This document shows, one piece after another, positions 41,979 to 52,603 of a DNA stretch of 63,283 nt; positions within the stretch are counted from its first letter, which is position 1, and every line of letters starts with the position of its first letter. The stretch is from an uncultured Pseudomonadota bacterium. Its GTDB lineage: Bacteria > Myxococcota_A > UBA796 > SXON01. Both the position numbers and the translations under genes were made by a program. The stretch is taken from contig CAIQVJ010000114.1 in the NCBI GenBank assembly GCA_903875225.1, forward strand, positions 1-63,283, given 5' to 3'. Below the pieces are notes generated by a model. It searched no databases. It saw nothing but the letters and a program-made list of their open reading frames with translations, and was not told the DNA's origin.

Positions 41979-42005
41979 CGCTGTTCGGGGGGCCTGCACC
42001 TCTGT

Positions 42006-44660
42006 CTAGGGCGCCCAACTGCACGTCTTCACGCCCGGCCCGGTCCACACGCCGTCCCCGTTCCCGTCGATCCGGATCGGGTTGGTGATCACCCTCGGAA
42101 CCCCGGCGGCATCGTAGTCGTAGAGCCCCCGCGGCATCGGGTTCTCCCCCATCGCGATGACGACCACGTAGCTGTCCTGGCCGGGCGGGAGCGGGAGCGC
42201 CGCCGTGGTCTCCAGCTTCAGCAGCCCACCGGGATCCGTCGCCGGGAACGAGAGCGCGGGATCGCAGTTCACGATCACGTCCACGCGGGTGACGTCGATG
42301 CCCTCGAGGGCCCGCACGCGCACGTGCAGCTCGGTGTCGCCGTCGGGGGCCGTGACGAGCTCGCCGGGACCCGCGCCGTCGACCGTCACGTCTGCGAAGG
42401 CCCCGGAGCTCACCTGGGCCTCTCCGGCGAGCACTCCGCTGGCGAGGTCGTCTGGCGTGAACCCGCCAATCCGGTCGTCGGGGACAGCCACGTAGGTGCG
42501 GGGGGTGCCTGGCGTGTCCATCCCGTGCTCGTCGGTCACACCCACGGCGGTCGGGTGATGCCCGAGGTTGTAGAAGGCGAACCAGTCGTAGAGCGCTCCG
42601 CTGTGGCGCGGGTCGTCAGGGTCCAGGTACGGGCTGCGCTCCCCGTTGAGCAGCTCGAAGCTGTCGAAGTCCCATGACCAGACGGGGGTGTCCGCGGAGA
42701 GGCCGATCGCCTCGGGGTCGTCGGTCGCGGGGTCGTCCCCCAGCCGGTCCCAGTCCAGGAGGCAGAGGATGCCGCACTCGCCATTCACCCGGGAGTGGTT
42801 CAGCTGGATCACCGTCGCGCCCCGAGCACGCTCTGCCGCGTAGATCCCGGGAAAGCCGAGCCCGTACCAGCGGACCGGGTCACCCCGCCCCTCGGGCACG
42901 ACCGGGAAGGGCCAGGCGTTGGTGTGCTCCGGCAGGCTCGCCGTGACCTCGCTGCCGAGCACGTAGAGCATCTGGTCCTCGAGCCCGGTGCTGGTCAACG
43001 CCTCCGAGAGGTCGACGATGGCTTCGTGGTCCGTCGAGATCATCGCGTCCAGGCCGCTCCCTGCAGCGGTTCGCATCCTCGTCTCGGGGAGCACCGAACT
43101 GTCCGGGCTGGGGCCGCAGTGCACGTGACTGTCCATGCTCGCCCAGCCGGTGGTGTCGATCACCCGGTCCATCTCGACGGACAGCTCCGCGACGCCGTCG
43201 TCGGGGACGTCCACCTCCGCGGTCGCGGGCTCGTACTCGTAGCCGCGCGTGAGCCAGGCGGTCCAGTGCCCGGGGGGCACGGCCACGCCCGGATCCTGGG
43301 GTGTGGGGTAGTCGACGACCTTCAGCCCGTCCTCGCGTTCGAGCTCCACCCGGACGGGAAGCGGTGCACCGGCATCGTCGACGGCGGCGACCGTGACCCC
43401 GCCGAGCGCACTCACCGTGAGCTGCGCGCTGGTGCCCGCCTCGACGCTGGGCCCGCTGTCCCGGCCGTCCTGCCTCGCCGTCAGCGCACAGGAGCCGGAG
43501 GTGAGGCTGCGGCCGGAGAATTCCCCGGCGGCGTCGGTGACGAACGTGGTGACGACGGCTCCTTCGCCGGAGTCGTCTGCACACCCCAGATCCACCCAGG
43601 CTCCTGCCACGGGCTTGCCGAGCGGATCGTCCACCACGCCGCCGATGTCCTGCCAGGAGGTGTCGTGGCCGGGCACCGGGTTCGGGAGGTGGGGCTCGAG
43701 CCCCGCGGCGGCGCTGGCGGCGTCGCTCGGTCCCACCGAGAGGGCAAGTTGAGTCGTGGCGTCACCCGTTGCGACGAGGAGGGGGGACACCGCCTGGTTC
43801 TCGTCGATCAAGGCGGTGACACCTGCGATCTCCGTCCGCGAGGTGGCGGCGCCCGGCATGGCGATGGCTGTCGAGCCGGTCGCCGTGCCGCTCCCCATCC
43901 AGGGCACGCCGGTGTCGAGCGCGATCCCGCCGAGGGACAAGGCCCCCGAGGCCCAGGCGGTCGTCTCCGTGTAGTCGGAGGGGAACACGACGGCGCCCAC
44001 GAGGAACCCGTCGGTGACAGGCTCGCCGTCGAGCTCCACGTCGATCTGGAGGACCGGGTCGTCCGGTTCCAGCGTGTACCGGACCGTGACGTCGAGGCCG
44101 TACAGGTCGCCCAGCACCTTGCGCCCCCCGCCCTCGAAAACCCGCCGCATCAGCGTGAGCTCGATGAGCCAGAACCGGTCGTCGGTGCCGTGCACCTCGA
44201 CGACAGCCGCCTTCCCGTCGCTGCCGTCGTTCACGACCTCCACGCTCTCCCCGTGGAACATGTGCAACGTCGAGGCCTGGAAGTCCGTGAGGTCGAGCTG
44301 CCCGATCACGAAGCCGGCCTCGCCCAGGATCTCGGGCCCCGCCTGCTCGCAGCCGTCGACAGCGACGGCGTCGATCGGGGTTCCGCCGTAGTGGTAGTAG
44401 GTGCGCGGGTCGTCGGGCCCCTGGATGACGAACGCCGCCTTCGAGTTGAGCAGCAGGACGTCACCGGGCTCGGCCAGCGCATCGGGGCCCCAGGGCTGCT
44501 CGGCGACGTCCGTCAACTCGCGGGCAGCGGACCTCCCGGCGGTGGGGCAGCCGTGCAGGAACACGCCGTCGCCCGTGGGTGTGTCGGTGGGCACGTCCTG
44601 CGCGGCGGGGTGGCAGGCGGCGAGCGTGAGCAGGGTGACGATCGGGGAGCGGAGGCGCAT
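42006..44660 (-). CDS. CehA/McbA-family metallohydrolase lipoprotein
   Basis: 884 residues with lipobox TLAAC. The N-terminal 300 residues are beta-rich; about residues 325-400 form a carboxypeptidase-regulatory-like domain ('GGVVDDPLGKPVAGAWVDLG'). The PHP-like metal-dependent domain starts at about residue 495: 'ASMDSHVHCGPSPDSSVLPE' (HxH), 'GLDAMISTDHEAI' (DH), 'ATVIQLNHSRVNG' (NHSR) and 'GVTDEHGMD'. This order is that of CehA/McbA metallohydrolases, known for phosphoester and carbamate hydrolysis. The substrate is unknown. It is upstream of, and in line with, the PNGase F-like gene. Confidence 0.85.
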   Translation of the reverse strand: MRLRSPIVTLLTLAACHPAAQDVPTDTPTGDGVFLHGCPTAGRSAARELTDVAEQPWGPDALAEPGDVLLLNSKAAFVIQGPDDPRTYYHYGGTPIDAVAVDGCEQAGPEILGEAGFVIGQLDLTDFQASTLHMFHGESVEVVNDGSDGKAAVVEVHGTDDRFWLIELTLMRRVFEGGGRKVLGDLYGLDVTVRYTLEPDDPVLQIDVELDGEPVTDGFLVGAVVFPSDYTETTAWASGALSLGGIALDTGVPWMGSGTATGSTAIAMPGAATSRTEIAGVTALIDENQAVSPLLVATGDATTQLALSVGPSDAASAAAGLEPHLPNPVPGHDTSWQDIGGVVDDPLGKPVAGAWVDLGCADDSGEGAVVTTFVTDAAGEFSGRSLTSGSCALTARQDGRDSGPSVEAGTSAQLTVSALGGVTVAAVDDAGAPLPVRVELEREDGLKVVDYPTPQDPGVAVPPGHWTAWLTRGYEYEPATAEVDVPDDGVAELSVEMDRVIDTTGWASMDSHVHCGPSPDSSVLPETRMRTAAGSGLDAMISTDHEAIVDLSEALTSTGLEDQMLYVLGSEVTASLPEHTNAWPFPVVPEGRGDPVRWYGLGFPGIYAAERARGATVIQLNHSRVNGECGILCLLDWDRLGDDPATDDPEAIGLSADTPVWSWDFDSFELLNGERSPYLDPDDPRHSGALYDWFAFYNLGHHPTAVGVTDEHGMDTPGTPRTYVAVPDDRIGGFTPDDLASGVLAGEAQVSSGAFADVTVDGAGPGELVTAPDGDTELHVRVRALEGIDVTRVDVIVNCDPALSFPATDPGGLLKLETTAALPLPPGQDSYVVVIAMGENPMPRGLYDYDAAGVPRVITNPIRIDGNGDGVWTGPGVKTCSWAP

Positions 44661-44668
44661 CGGGGGGA

Positions 44669-44674
44669 AGTATC
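44669..44674 (-). promoter_or_regulatory. -10-like box GATACT
   Basis: On the minus strand GATACT ends 8 bases before ATG 44660 of the metallohydrolase gene, the same hexamer and spacing as at 24305. A leaderless or very short-leader transcript is expected. Confidence 0.4.
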
Positions 44675-44770
44675 CGGCCGCTGCCCGGCCCCCCGGCGAA
44701 CGGCCGAGGCACGCCGCAATTGGGCGGTCCCCGGCAATATCCTTCGGGACGCCGGGTTATCTCCCACGCG

Positions 44771-46357
44771 ATGCCCGACTCCCACTACGACTTCGTCATC
44801 ATCGGCTCCGGTTTTGGTGGAGCCGTCTCCGGCCTGCGCCTCTGCGAGAAGGGGTACCGGGTGCTGATGGTGGAGAAGGGCCGCCGGTTCGGCCCGGCCG
44901 ACTTCCCGAAGTCCAACTGGAACCTGCGCGACTGGCTCTGGATGCCGGATCTCAACTTCCGCGGCATCTTCAAGATGACGTTCCTGCCGCACATCACAGT
45001 GTTTTCCGGCGTGGGTGTGGGCGGTGGGTCGCTGGTCTATGCCAACACGCTGCCGGTCCCGAAGGCGGCGTTCTTCAACTCGGGGTCCTGGGCCGGGCTC
45101 GCAGACTGGCAGGCCGAGCTGGCCGCCCACTACGCGACCGCCAGGCGCATGCTGGGCGCCACACGGTTCCCGGGCACCACCCCCGGCGACGTCGTGCTGA
45201 ACGAGATCGCGAAGGATCTCGGCCGCGAGGAACACTTCGAGCCCACCGACGTCGCGGTGTACTTCGGCGAGGCTGGCGTCGCCGTGGCAGACCCGTTCTT
45301 CGGCGGGGAGGGGCCGGAGCGCACCGGGTGCACCTCCTGCGGGGGCTGCATGACGGGCTGCCGCTTCGGGGCCAAGAACACCCTCGACAAGAACTACCTC
45401 TGGCTGGCGGAGAAGCGTGGGCTCACCATCGTGGCGGAGACCGAGGTGAGCGCGGTCCGCGTGCGCAAGGAGGGCGGCTACACGGTGGAGGCGGCCACTT
45501 CGACCGGGTGGACCGGTCGCCAGCCGAGGACCTGGACTGCCGACAACGTCGTGTTCGCCGGGGGCGTGCTGGGCACGGTCGACCTGCTCCTGCGGTTGAA
45601 GGACGACCCCGAGGGCCTGCCGAAGCTCTCGCGCCGGACGGGCGAGTTCATCCGCACCAACTCCGAGAGCCTGATCGGGGTCACCACCGAGCGGCGGGAA
45701 ACCGACTACTCCACGGGCGTCGCGATCACCTCGATCCTGCACACCGACGAGCACTCGCACGTCGAGCCCGTGCGCTACGCAAAGGGGTCCGGCTTCTTCC
45801 GGCTCCTCATGGCGCCCCACTCTGCCGGCTCGAACGCCGCGGTCCGACTGGCGCGCCTGTTCACCACGATGATCCGCAGCCCGCTCGCGCTGGCTCGCAT
45901 GTACTTCGTCCCCGACTGGGCGAAGTACACCCAGATCCTGCTCTACATGCGCACGCTCGAGGGCACGTTGAGCTTCCGGATGGCCCGCACGCCGCTCACC
46001 GGCTTTCGGAAGGGGCTCACCAGCGCGCTCGCCGATGCGAAGGCGCCGGAGGCGTTCATCCCCGAGGCCACGGACATCGCCGAGCGGTTCGCGAAGAAGA
46101 TCGGGGGCACCCCGGCCAGCCTGATGAGCGAGACGCTCCTGGGAATCCCGTCCACGGCGCACATCCTCGGCGGGGCGTGCATCGGGGCCACGGCCGACGA
46201 CGGCGTCATCGATCCGCAGCACCGGGTGCACAACTACCCCGGCCTCTACGTGTGCGACGGGTCCGCGATCTCTGCGAATCCCGGCGTCAACCCCTCCTTG
46301 TCCATCACCGCGATGGCCGAACGCGCCATGAGCTTCATCCCTCCGAGGTCCACGTGA
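44771..46357 (+). CDS. GMC-family oxidoreductase (cholesterol-oxidase-like)
   Basis: 528 residues from ATG 44771 (MPDSHYDFVIIGSGFGGAV), where the FAD-binding GxGxxG motif lies at residues 12-17. Other marks are 'SGVGVGGGSLVYANTLP' (FAD/active-site loop), a Cys cluster 'CTSCGGCMTGCRFGAKNTLD' of the sort seen in cholesterol-oxidase-like flavoproteins, and the C-terminal 'ILGGACIGATADDGVID' and 'YVCDGSAISANPGVNPSLSI' (His and Asn/Pro of the GMC site). It is a predicted sterol or alcohol oxidase. The stop overlaps the GTG of the START-like gene (GTGA), a link that fits lipid or sterol binding by that partner. Confidence 0.88.
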   Translation: MPDSHYDFVIIGSGFGGAVSGLRLCEKGYRVLMVEKGRRFGPADFPKSNWNLRDWLWMPDLNFRGIFKMTFLPHITVFSGVGVGGGSLVYANTLPVPKAAFFNSGSWAGLADWQAELAAHYATARRMLGATRFPGTTPGDVVLNEIAKDLGREEHFEPTDVAVYFGEAGVAVADPFFGGEGPERTGCTSCGGCMTGCRFGAKNTLDKNYLWLAEKRGLTIVAETEVSAVRVRKEGGYTVEAATSTGWTGRQPRTWTADNVVFAGGVLGTVDLLLRLKDDPEGLPKLSRRTGEFIRTNSESLIGVTTERRETDYSTGVAITSILHTDEHSHVEPVRYAKGSGFFRLLMAPHSAGSNAAVRLARLFTTMIRSPLALARMYFVPDWAKYTQILLYMRTLEGTLSFRMARTPLTGFRKGLTSALADAKAPEAFIPEATDIAERFAKKIGGTPASLMSETLLGIPSTAHILGGACIGATADDGVIDPQHRVHNYPGLYVCDGSAISANPGVNPSLSITAMAERAMSFIPPRST

Positions 46358-46953
46358 TCCTTTCCCTGATCGGCTACTCCCTGCTCGCCCCGGCGCTGGC
46401 CGCCCCGGCCGGCTATTCCGTGAACGTCGCGAGCTACGAGGGATGCGAGCTCTCGCTCGGTTCCACGATGTCGGACGGCGTCGTACCGATCCACGCGGAC
46501 TGCTACTGGCCCGACGTGACCATCGACAAGTTCCGCGCGGTCATGGGCGACCCGGTCAAGCACGCCGACGTGTTCACCGTCATCGTCAAGAGCGAGATCC
46601 GCCGCCCGGCGAGCACGCCCGATGGGAAGGCGCTGGTCTACCAGCTGCAGCGCTCCAAGGGCATCTCGGATCGCGAAGTGCTCCTGTGGATGAACCACAC
46701 GGTGGTCGGGGGAGCGGACCGGTATGGGTGGACCACCGCCTCCGGCGAGGCCCTCACACCGGCTGACGGCAACGTGAAGGTCGAGCGCTCGGACGGCTAC
46801 TGGCAGGCTGCCGCTGATCCGCGGGGCGGCGTGCAGGTCTCGCACCAGCTGGAGTACGCGCCGGGCGGCAGCGTGCCGGGGTTCCTCGTGCACTGGTTCC
46901 AGACCTCCGGCGTCGAGACGAACCTGACCGAGGTCCACTCGGCGACGAAGTAG
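46354..46953 (+). CDS. Exported START/SRPBCC-like lipid-binding protein
   Basis: 199 residues from GTG 46354, which overlaps the TGA of the oxidoreductase gene, so translation is coupled. The signal peptide MILSLIGYSLLAPALA ends AxA. The mature part has the alpha/beta pattern of START/SRPBCC domains: 'HADCYWPDVTIDKFRAVMGD', 'FTVIVKSEIRRP', 'SDREVLLWMNHTVVGGADRY', 'GVQVSHQLEYAPGGSVPGFL' and 'VHWFQTSG'. Such folds bind hydrophobic ligands. Together with the cholesterol-oxidase-like enzyme it suggests sterol or lipid handling. Confidence 0.78.
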   Translation: MILSLIGYSLLAPALAAPAGYSVNVASYEGCELSLGSTMSDGVVPIHADCYWPDVTIDKFRAVMGDPVKHADVFTVIVKSEIRRPASTPDGKALVYQLQRSKGISDREVLLWMNHTVVGGADRYGWTTASGEALTPADGNVKVERSDGYWQAAADPRGGVQVSHQLEYAPGGSVPGFLVHWFQTSGVETNLTEVHSATK

Positions 46954-47009
46954 GCGGGGGCGGAGGGACGTAGGGCAAGGACCCCCTCAACCCGATAAAC
47001 CCCCGGCCC

Positions 47010-49019
<2,010 letters not shown>

Positions 49020-49025
49020 GGGGAC

Positions 49026-50027
49026 CTATCGGTACCCCATCTCGCCGAACCAGGACCAGGCGTCTGCAAACGCGGTCTCCAGCGGAGTGGCCGGGATCCC
49101 GAGCTCCCGCTGCGCCTTCGACGGGTCGAAATAGTGCGGCAGGAAGCTCATCCGGGTGGTCGCCGGGTTGATGTCGCCCTCCTTCAGCCCCAGCGCGAGA
49201 GGGATCTCCAGCGCTGCAGCCAGCAGGTTGCCGAGCCAGCGGGGCGTCTGCCCCAGCGGCGGACGCGCCCCGACCACTCGCGCCATCCGGGTCCAGGCCT
49301 CCAGGTAGGTCAGGTTCTCGTTCCCGAGGATCCACGCGCTCCCCGACGGCGCCCGGCTGGGGTCGGCGCATGCCTGGATCCCGGCCACGACGTCCCGCAC
49401 GTCCACGAAGTTGTTCCCTCCGGAGGGCGCGACGAGTCCCTTGCCCTTCGCGATCTCCAGCAGCATCCTGCCAGACGAAGGCCGCCAGTCCCAGGGGCCG
49501 ATCATGTAGGTGGGGTGGACGAACACGGCGTCGAGACCGGCGCGAGACCGGACCAGCCTGTCGGCTGCGCGCTTGGTGTCCACGTAGGGAACGCCGCCCT
49601 CGGATTCGAGCGGCGGGGTCTCCTCTGTCGCGGGGTGCTCACGCGACCCGAGCCCCAGCGCGTCGACGCTCGACACCTGGACGAGGCGCACGGGCCGTCC
49701 GCTGGACGCCTGCTCGGCGAGCACGGCATCGCACACGAGCCCGGTGCCGCCCACGTTCACGCGTTCGAGATCGGCGCGGCCCGTCGTCCCGACCCACACG
49801 TTCGCCGCCGCGTGCACGACGACATCGGCGCCCCGGACCAGCTCCTCGAGCGGCCCGCGCGCCAGGTCGCCGGTCACGGTCTCGACGGGGAGTCCGGCGA
49901 GCTCCCTCCGACCGGTGCCCCGGGAGAGCACACGCACGCGGCCTCCCCCGGCGCACAAGGCTCGCACGAGGTTGTTCCCGACGAGCCCGGTAGCCCCGGT
50001 CACGGCAAAGCATGCGGAGGGAGTCAC
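49026..50027 (-). CDS. NAD(P)-dependent epimerase/3-beta-HSD-like reductase
   Basis: 333 residues from GTG 50027. Extended SDR fold: 'FAVTGATGLVGNNLVRALC' (GxxGxxG, residues about 8-26), 'DVVVHAAANVWVG', 'RLVQVSSVDALG' (Ser of the triad), 'YVDTKRAADRLV' (YxxxK) and 'FVHPTYMIGPWDWRPSSGRM'. The pattern is that of dihydroflavonol-reductase/3-beta-hydroxysteroid-dehydrogenase-like enzymes. It stops 6 bases before the carboxyltransferase gene's end, convergent. The substrate is unknown; with the sterol-oxidase-like neighbour a sterol is possible. Confidence 0.85.
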   Translation of the reverse strand: MTPSACFAVTGATGLVGNNLVRALCAGGGRVRVLSRGTGRRELAGLPVETVTGDLARGPLEELVRGADVVVHAAANVWVGTTGRADLERVNVGGTGLVCDAVLAEQASSGRPVRLVQVSSVDALGLGSREHPATEETPPLESEGGVPYVDTKRAADRLVRSRAGLDAVFVHPTYMIGPWDWRPSSGRMLLEIAKGKGLVAPSGGNNFVDVRDVVAGIQACADPSRAPSGSAWILGNENLTYLEAWTRMARVVGARPPLGQTPRWLGNLLAAALEIPLALGLKEGDINPATTRMSFLPHYFDPSKAQRELGIPATPLETAFADAWSWFGEMGYR

Positions 50028-50162
50028 ACCACGGCGGTATCACGGAAAATCGGCGCGGTCGGCGGGCACAGGCGCCGATCCCGGTTGACGGGCGGCGCTC
50101 CACCCGGCACATTGCGCGACCGCCGCTCATCCCCGATGCGACGACCCGTCCTTGGAGACCTG

Positions 50163-50798
50163 ATGCCCCTGTTGCCCGAAGGCCGCCGCTCGCTGACCGC
50201 ATACGTCTACAACTTCGGGCCGGGCGTCGCGTACCAGCCGGCGCACCGGTTCATCGCCGCCGACATCGATCGGCACGAAGGCGTGTGGCTCGACATCGGC
50301 TGCGGTCCCGGCTGGCTCGCGATCTTCGCGGGCGCCGGCAAGCCCGAGCTGGATGTCATCGGCATCGACACCTCGAAGACGATGATCGCGCTCGCGGACG
50401 AGAACAAGGCCGGACGCCTCAACATCACGTTCCGCGAGATGTCGGGCGCAGACATCGTGTACCCGCAACACACGTTCGACGTGATCACCGCGGTGCAGAC
50501 AGCCCACCACTGGGAGGACACGGCAGCCATCCTCAAGGAGTGCTGGCGGGTGCTCAAGGTCGGCGGCCAGATGTACATCTACGAGGCCGACGCGGAGGCG
50601 CAGATCCCGGCGGACTGGATCCGGCGCCGGGGCGGATGGCCCCCGGATGTGTTCCTCAAGCGCCGCTGGAAGAAGTTCGGCATGGACCAGGCCCGGTGGG
50701 ATGTGCTCAAGGCCGCGGTCGCCGCCTCGCCGTTCGGGGAGAACGTGAGCGACGAGCGCCATGGGTTCTACCGCAGGCTCGTGCTCACGCGGGTGTGA
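50163..50798 (+). CDS. Class I SAM-dependent methyltransferase
   Basis: 211 residues from ATG 50163, which has GGAG at 50153-50156 (6-base spacing). An ATG at 50136 lacks such a site. Motifs: 'WLDIGCGPGWLAIFAGAG' (motif I), 'VIGIDTSKTMIALADENK', 'YPQHTFDVITAVQTAHHWED' and 'CWRVLKVGGQMYIYEAD'. A generic Methyltransf_11/25-type enzyme with unknown acceptor. It is divergent from the reductase gene and converges on the CPBP protease gene. Confidence 0.85.
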   Translation: MPLLPEGRRSLTAYVYNFGPGVAYQPAHRFIAADIDRHEGVWLDIGCGPGWLAIFAGAGKPELDVIGIDTSKTMIALADENKAGRLNITFREMSGADIVYPQHTFDVITAVQTAHHWEDTAAILKECWRVLKVGGQMYIYEADAEAQIPADWIRRRGGWPPDVFLKRRWKKFGMDQARWDVLKAAVAASPFGENVSDERHGFYRRLVLTRV

Positions 50799-50819
50799 GG
50801 GGCGCTGCGAGGCCCGACC

Positions 50820-51608
50820 CTACGATTCGCTCAGCACGAGCACGATGGCGATGGTGTTGTTCAGGGCGTGGAGCAGGAACCCCGGCCAGATGCTCCCGGA
50901 GCGCGCGCGCAGCCAGCCGAGGCCGAGGCCCATCGTGGCGAGGATGGGCACGGCCCAGGGCGACGACATGTGCAGCAGCCCGAAACACAGCCCGGTGAGC
51001 ACGATGGTGCGCTGGGGGCCGATCTGGGGTTCCAGGCGCGCGAACCACGCGCCGCGGAACAGCACCTCCTCCAGAAGCGGGGCCACGACGCCGATCGAGA
51101 GCGCGCCGGCTGCCTTCGTGAGCGGCGTGAGCCCGCCCAGCACGCGGATGACGTCCTGCGGCTCCGGCGGCTCCCCGAGCGCGCTGAGGAGCGCCTCCCA
51201 GCCGGCCGACATGCCCAGGATGAGCGGGGCGCCGACGACCCCGTAGGCGACCCAGCGCAGCCCCGGGCGCGCCAGGGCGAGGCGGGACGGGCGGCCGCCC
51301 ACCAGGACGAGGACGGCGGCCAGTTCGGCGACACCCGTCGCGACCACCATGGCGGCGAGCAGCGCCGTGTCGTGCAGGTCGGCGAAGTGGGTCACTGCGA
51401 CCCACGAGCAGGCGCCCGCCAGACCGAACGCGGCAGCCGCCCCGCTCGCCGCGGTGCTGAGCAGCCAGCCCAGGCGACTGCGCAGGGGCACGGGCGCGCC
51501 AGCGAGGTCGGCCTCCACGCGGTCCAGCCGGCGCCCGAACCAGCTCGCGCCGGCCAGCAGGGCGAGCGTGGCGACAAGCGCCGCGCCGATGACCAGAGCG
51601 GCGGTCAA
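50820..51608 (-). CDS. CPBP-family glutamic intramembrane protease
   Basis: 262 residues from TTG 51608, a start overlapping the TGA of the lipoprotein gene upstream (TTGA). About eight hydrophobic helices. The CPBP/ABI motifs are 'LLEEVLFRGAWFARLE' (EExxxR), 'GLCFGLLHMSSPW' (second His motif) and 'FLLHALNNTIAI' (third). This superfamily includes CaaX proteases and, in Myxococcota, the myxosortases that process MYXO-CTERM proteins, three of which are in the window. Whether this one is such a processing enzyme is not shown. Confidence 0.85.
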   Translation of the reverse strand: MTAALVIGAALVATLALLAGASWFGRRLDRVEADLAGAPVPLRSRLGWLLSTAASGAAAAFGLAGACSWVAVTHFADLHDTALLAAMVVATGVAELAAVLVLVGGRPSRLALARPGLRWVAYGVVGAPLILGMSAGWEALLSALGEPPEPQDVIRVLGGLTPLTKAAGALSIGVVAPLLEEVLFRGAWFARLEPQIGPQRTIVLTGLCFGLLHMSSPWAVPILATMGLGLGWLRARSGSIWPGFLLHALNNTIAIVLVLSES

Positions 51609-52540
51609 GGTCGGGCTACCGAGAACACCGCACCGCCGGGCACGCCCTGCTCCTCGATGTAGGGTGCCCCGAGCCAGACCGTGCTCTCGTCGCCCGCGAC
51701 GGCCAGCGGCTGGTCCTCGGCGCCCTCGTCGAGCACGAGCACCGGTCCACCCCCAAGCGGGACGAAGCGCGCTCGCGCGGGCACGACCCACTTGCTGAAC
51801 GTCCCAGCCGCGTAGCCGCCGCCGATCACCCGTCCCAGGTGGTCGCCCGGTTCGCCTTCGATGCACTCGCCGAGCTCGTTGCAGACCTCGCCCCCGCCGT
51901 CCGGCGTGGCGTCGTCCGGAGAGCCCGCCCACGCCACGCCACCCCATTCGGCGATGGCTCCCCCGTCGCCGGCCGCAAGATCGATCGCCACCGGAGCCCC
52001 GTCCAGGTCCCAGGCCTGCACCCGCCCGCCCACGACCGCCAGCACGCGGCCCTCGCCCACCGCGACTGCCTGGATCCGCGCGAGGGCGACGCCCACTCCG
52101 CTCTCCGGCAGCGTCCAGCCGTCGCCCGCGGCGTACACGACGCCCGCGGGCCCGCTCGCAAACGTGGCACCGACGCCCACCGATGGCTGCTCGGCGCCAT
52201 CCACCCACCAGCGTCCGTCTGCAGCAGCCGCATAGACCCGGCCTGCGCCGATGCCGGTCCACAGCGCCCCGATGCCGGTGTCGGAGGCGGAGGATCCGAG
52301 CTCCCGAAGCTCAGGCACCCCGGCGGCGGTCGCCCACGCCCCGCTCGCGTCCCCCGCCACCGAAGCCCCGAACCGGTCTCCCGGGCCCCCGTCCCATCGC
52401 GTCGCGACCACGTCCGTCCCGACGACGATCTCGCCGGGGAGCAGGTCCTGCGCACAGCCCGCCAGGAGGAGCGAGGCGACCACGCCAGGTGTGGCGAGGG
52501 TCCGGGAGGGTGTTTGGCTGCAACGGGAATGCCGGACCAT
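51605..52540 (-). CDS. Beta-propeller-like lipoprotein
   Basis: 311 residues from ATG 52540, with lipobox LLLAGC. The mature part is a string of beta-rich, Gly/Ala/Val-rich units ('GDRFGASVAGDASGAWATAA', 'GIGAGRVYAAAADGRWWVDG', 'IQAVAVGEGRVLAVVGGRVQ', 'EWGGVAWAGSPDD'), consistent with an FG-GAP or PQQ-like propeller. A Cys pair occurs in 'CNELGECIEG'. Its stop overlaps the start of the CPBP protease gene, so the two are coupled. A substrate or partner relation is possible but not shown. Confidence 0.78.
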   Translation of the reverse strand: MVRHSRCSQTPSRTLATPGVVASLLLAGCAQDLLPGEIVVGTDVVATRWDGGPGDRFGASVAGDASGAWATAAGVPELRELGSSASDTGIGALWTGIGAGRVYAAAADGRWWVDGAEQPSVGVGATFASGPAGVVYAAGDGWTLPESGVGVALARIQAVAVGEGRVLAVVGGRVQAWDLDGAPVAIDLAAGDGGAIAEWGGVAWAGSPDDATPDGGGEVCNELGECIEGEPGDHLGRVIGGGYAAGTFSKWVVPARARFVPLGGGPVLVLDEGAEDQPLAVAGDESTVWLGAPYIEEQGVPGGAVFSVARP

Positions 52541-52591
52541 CCGGGAACGTGCCCCGGTCTGGCGATGGGCGCCAGCGGCAGCGTACGGCGT

Positions 52592-52597
52592 TACACT
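52592..52597 (+). promoter_or_regulatory. -10 box TACACT, leaderless start
   Basis: TACACT ends 6 bases before ATG 52604 of the IF2N-domain gene, the same hexamer as upstream of the beta-helix gene at 14635. It supports this ATG over the longer frame that runs through the divergent gene. Confidence 0.55.
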
Positions 52598-52603
52598 TCG
52601 GTC

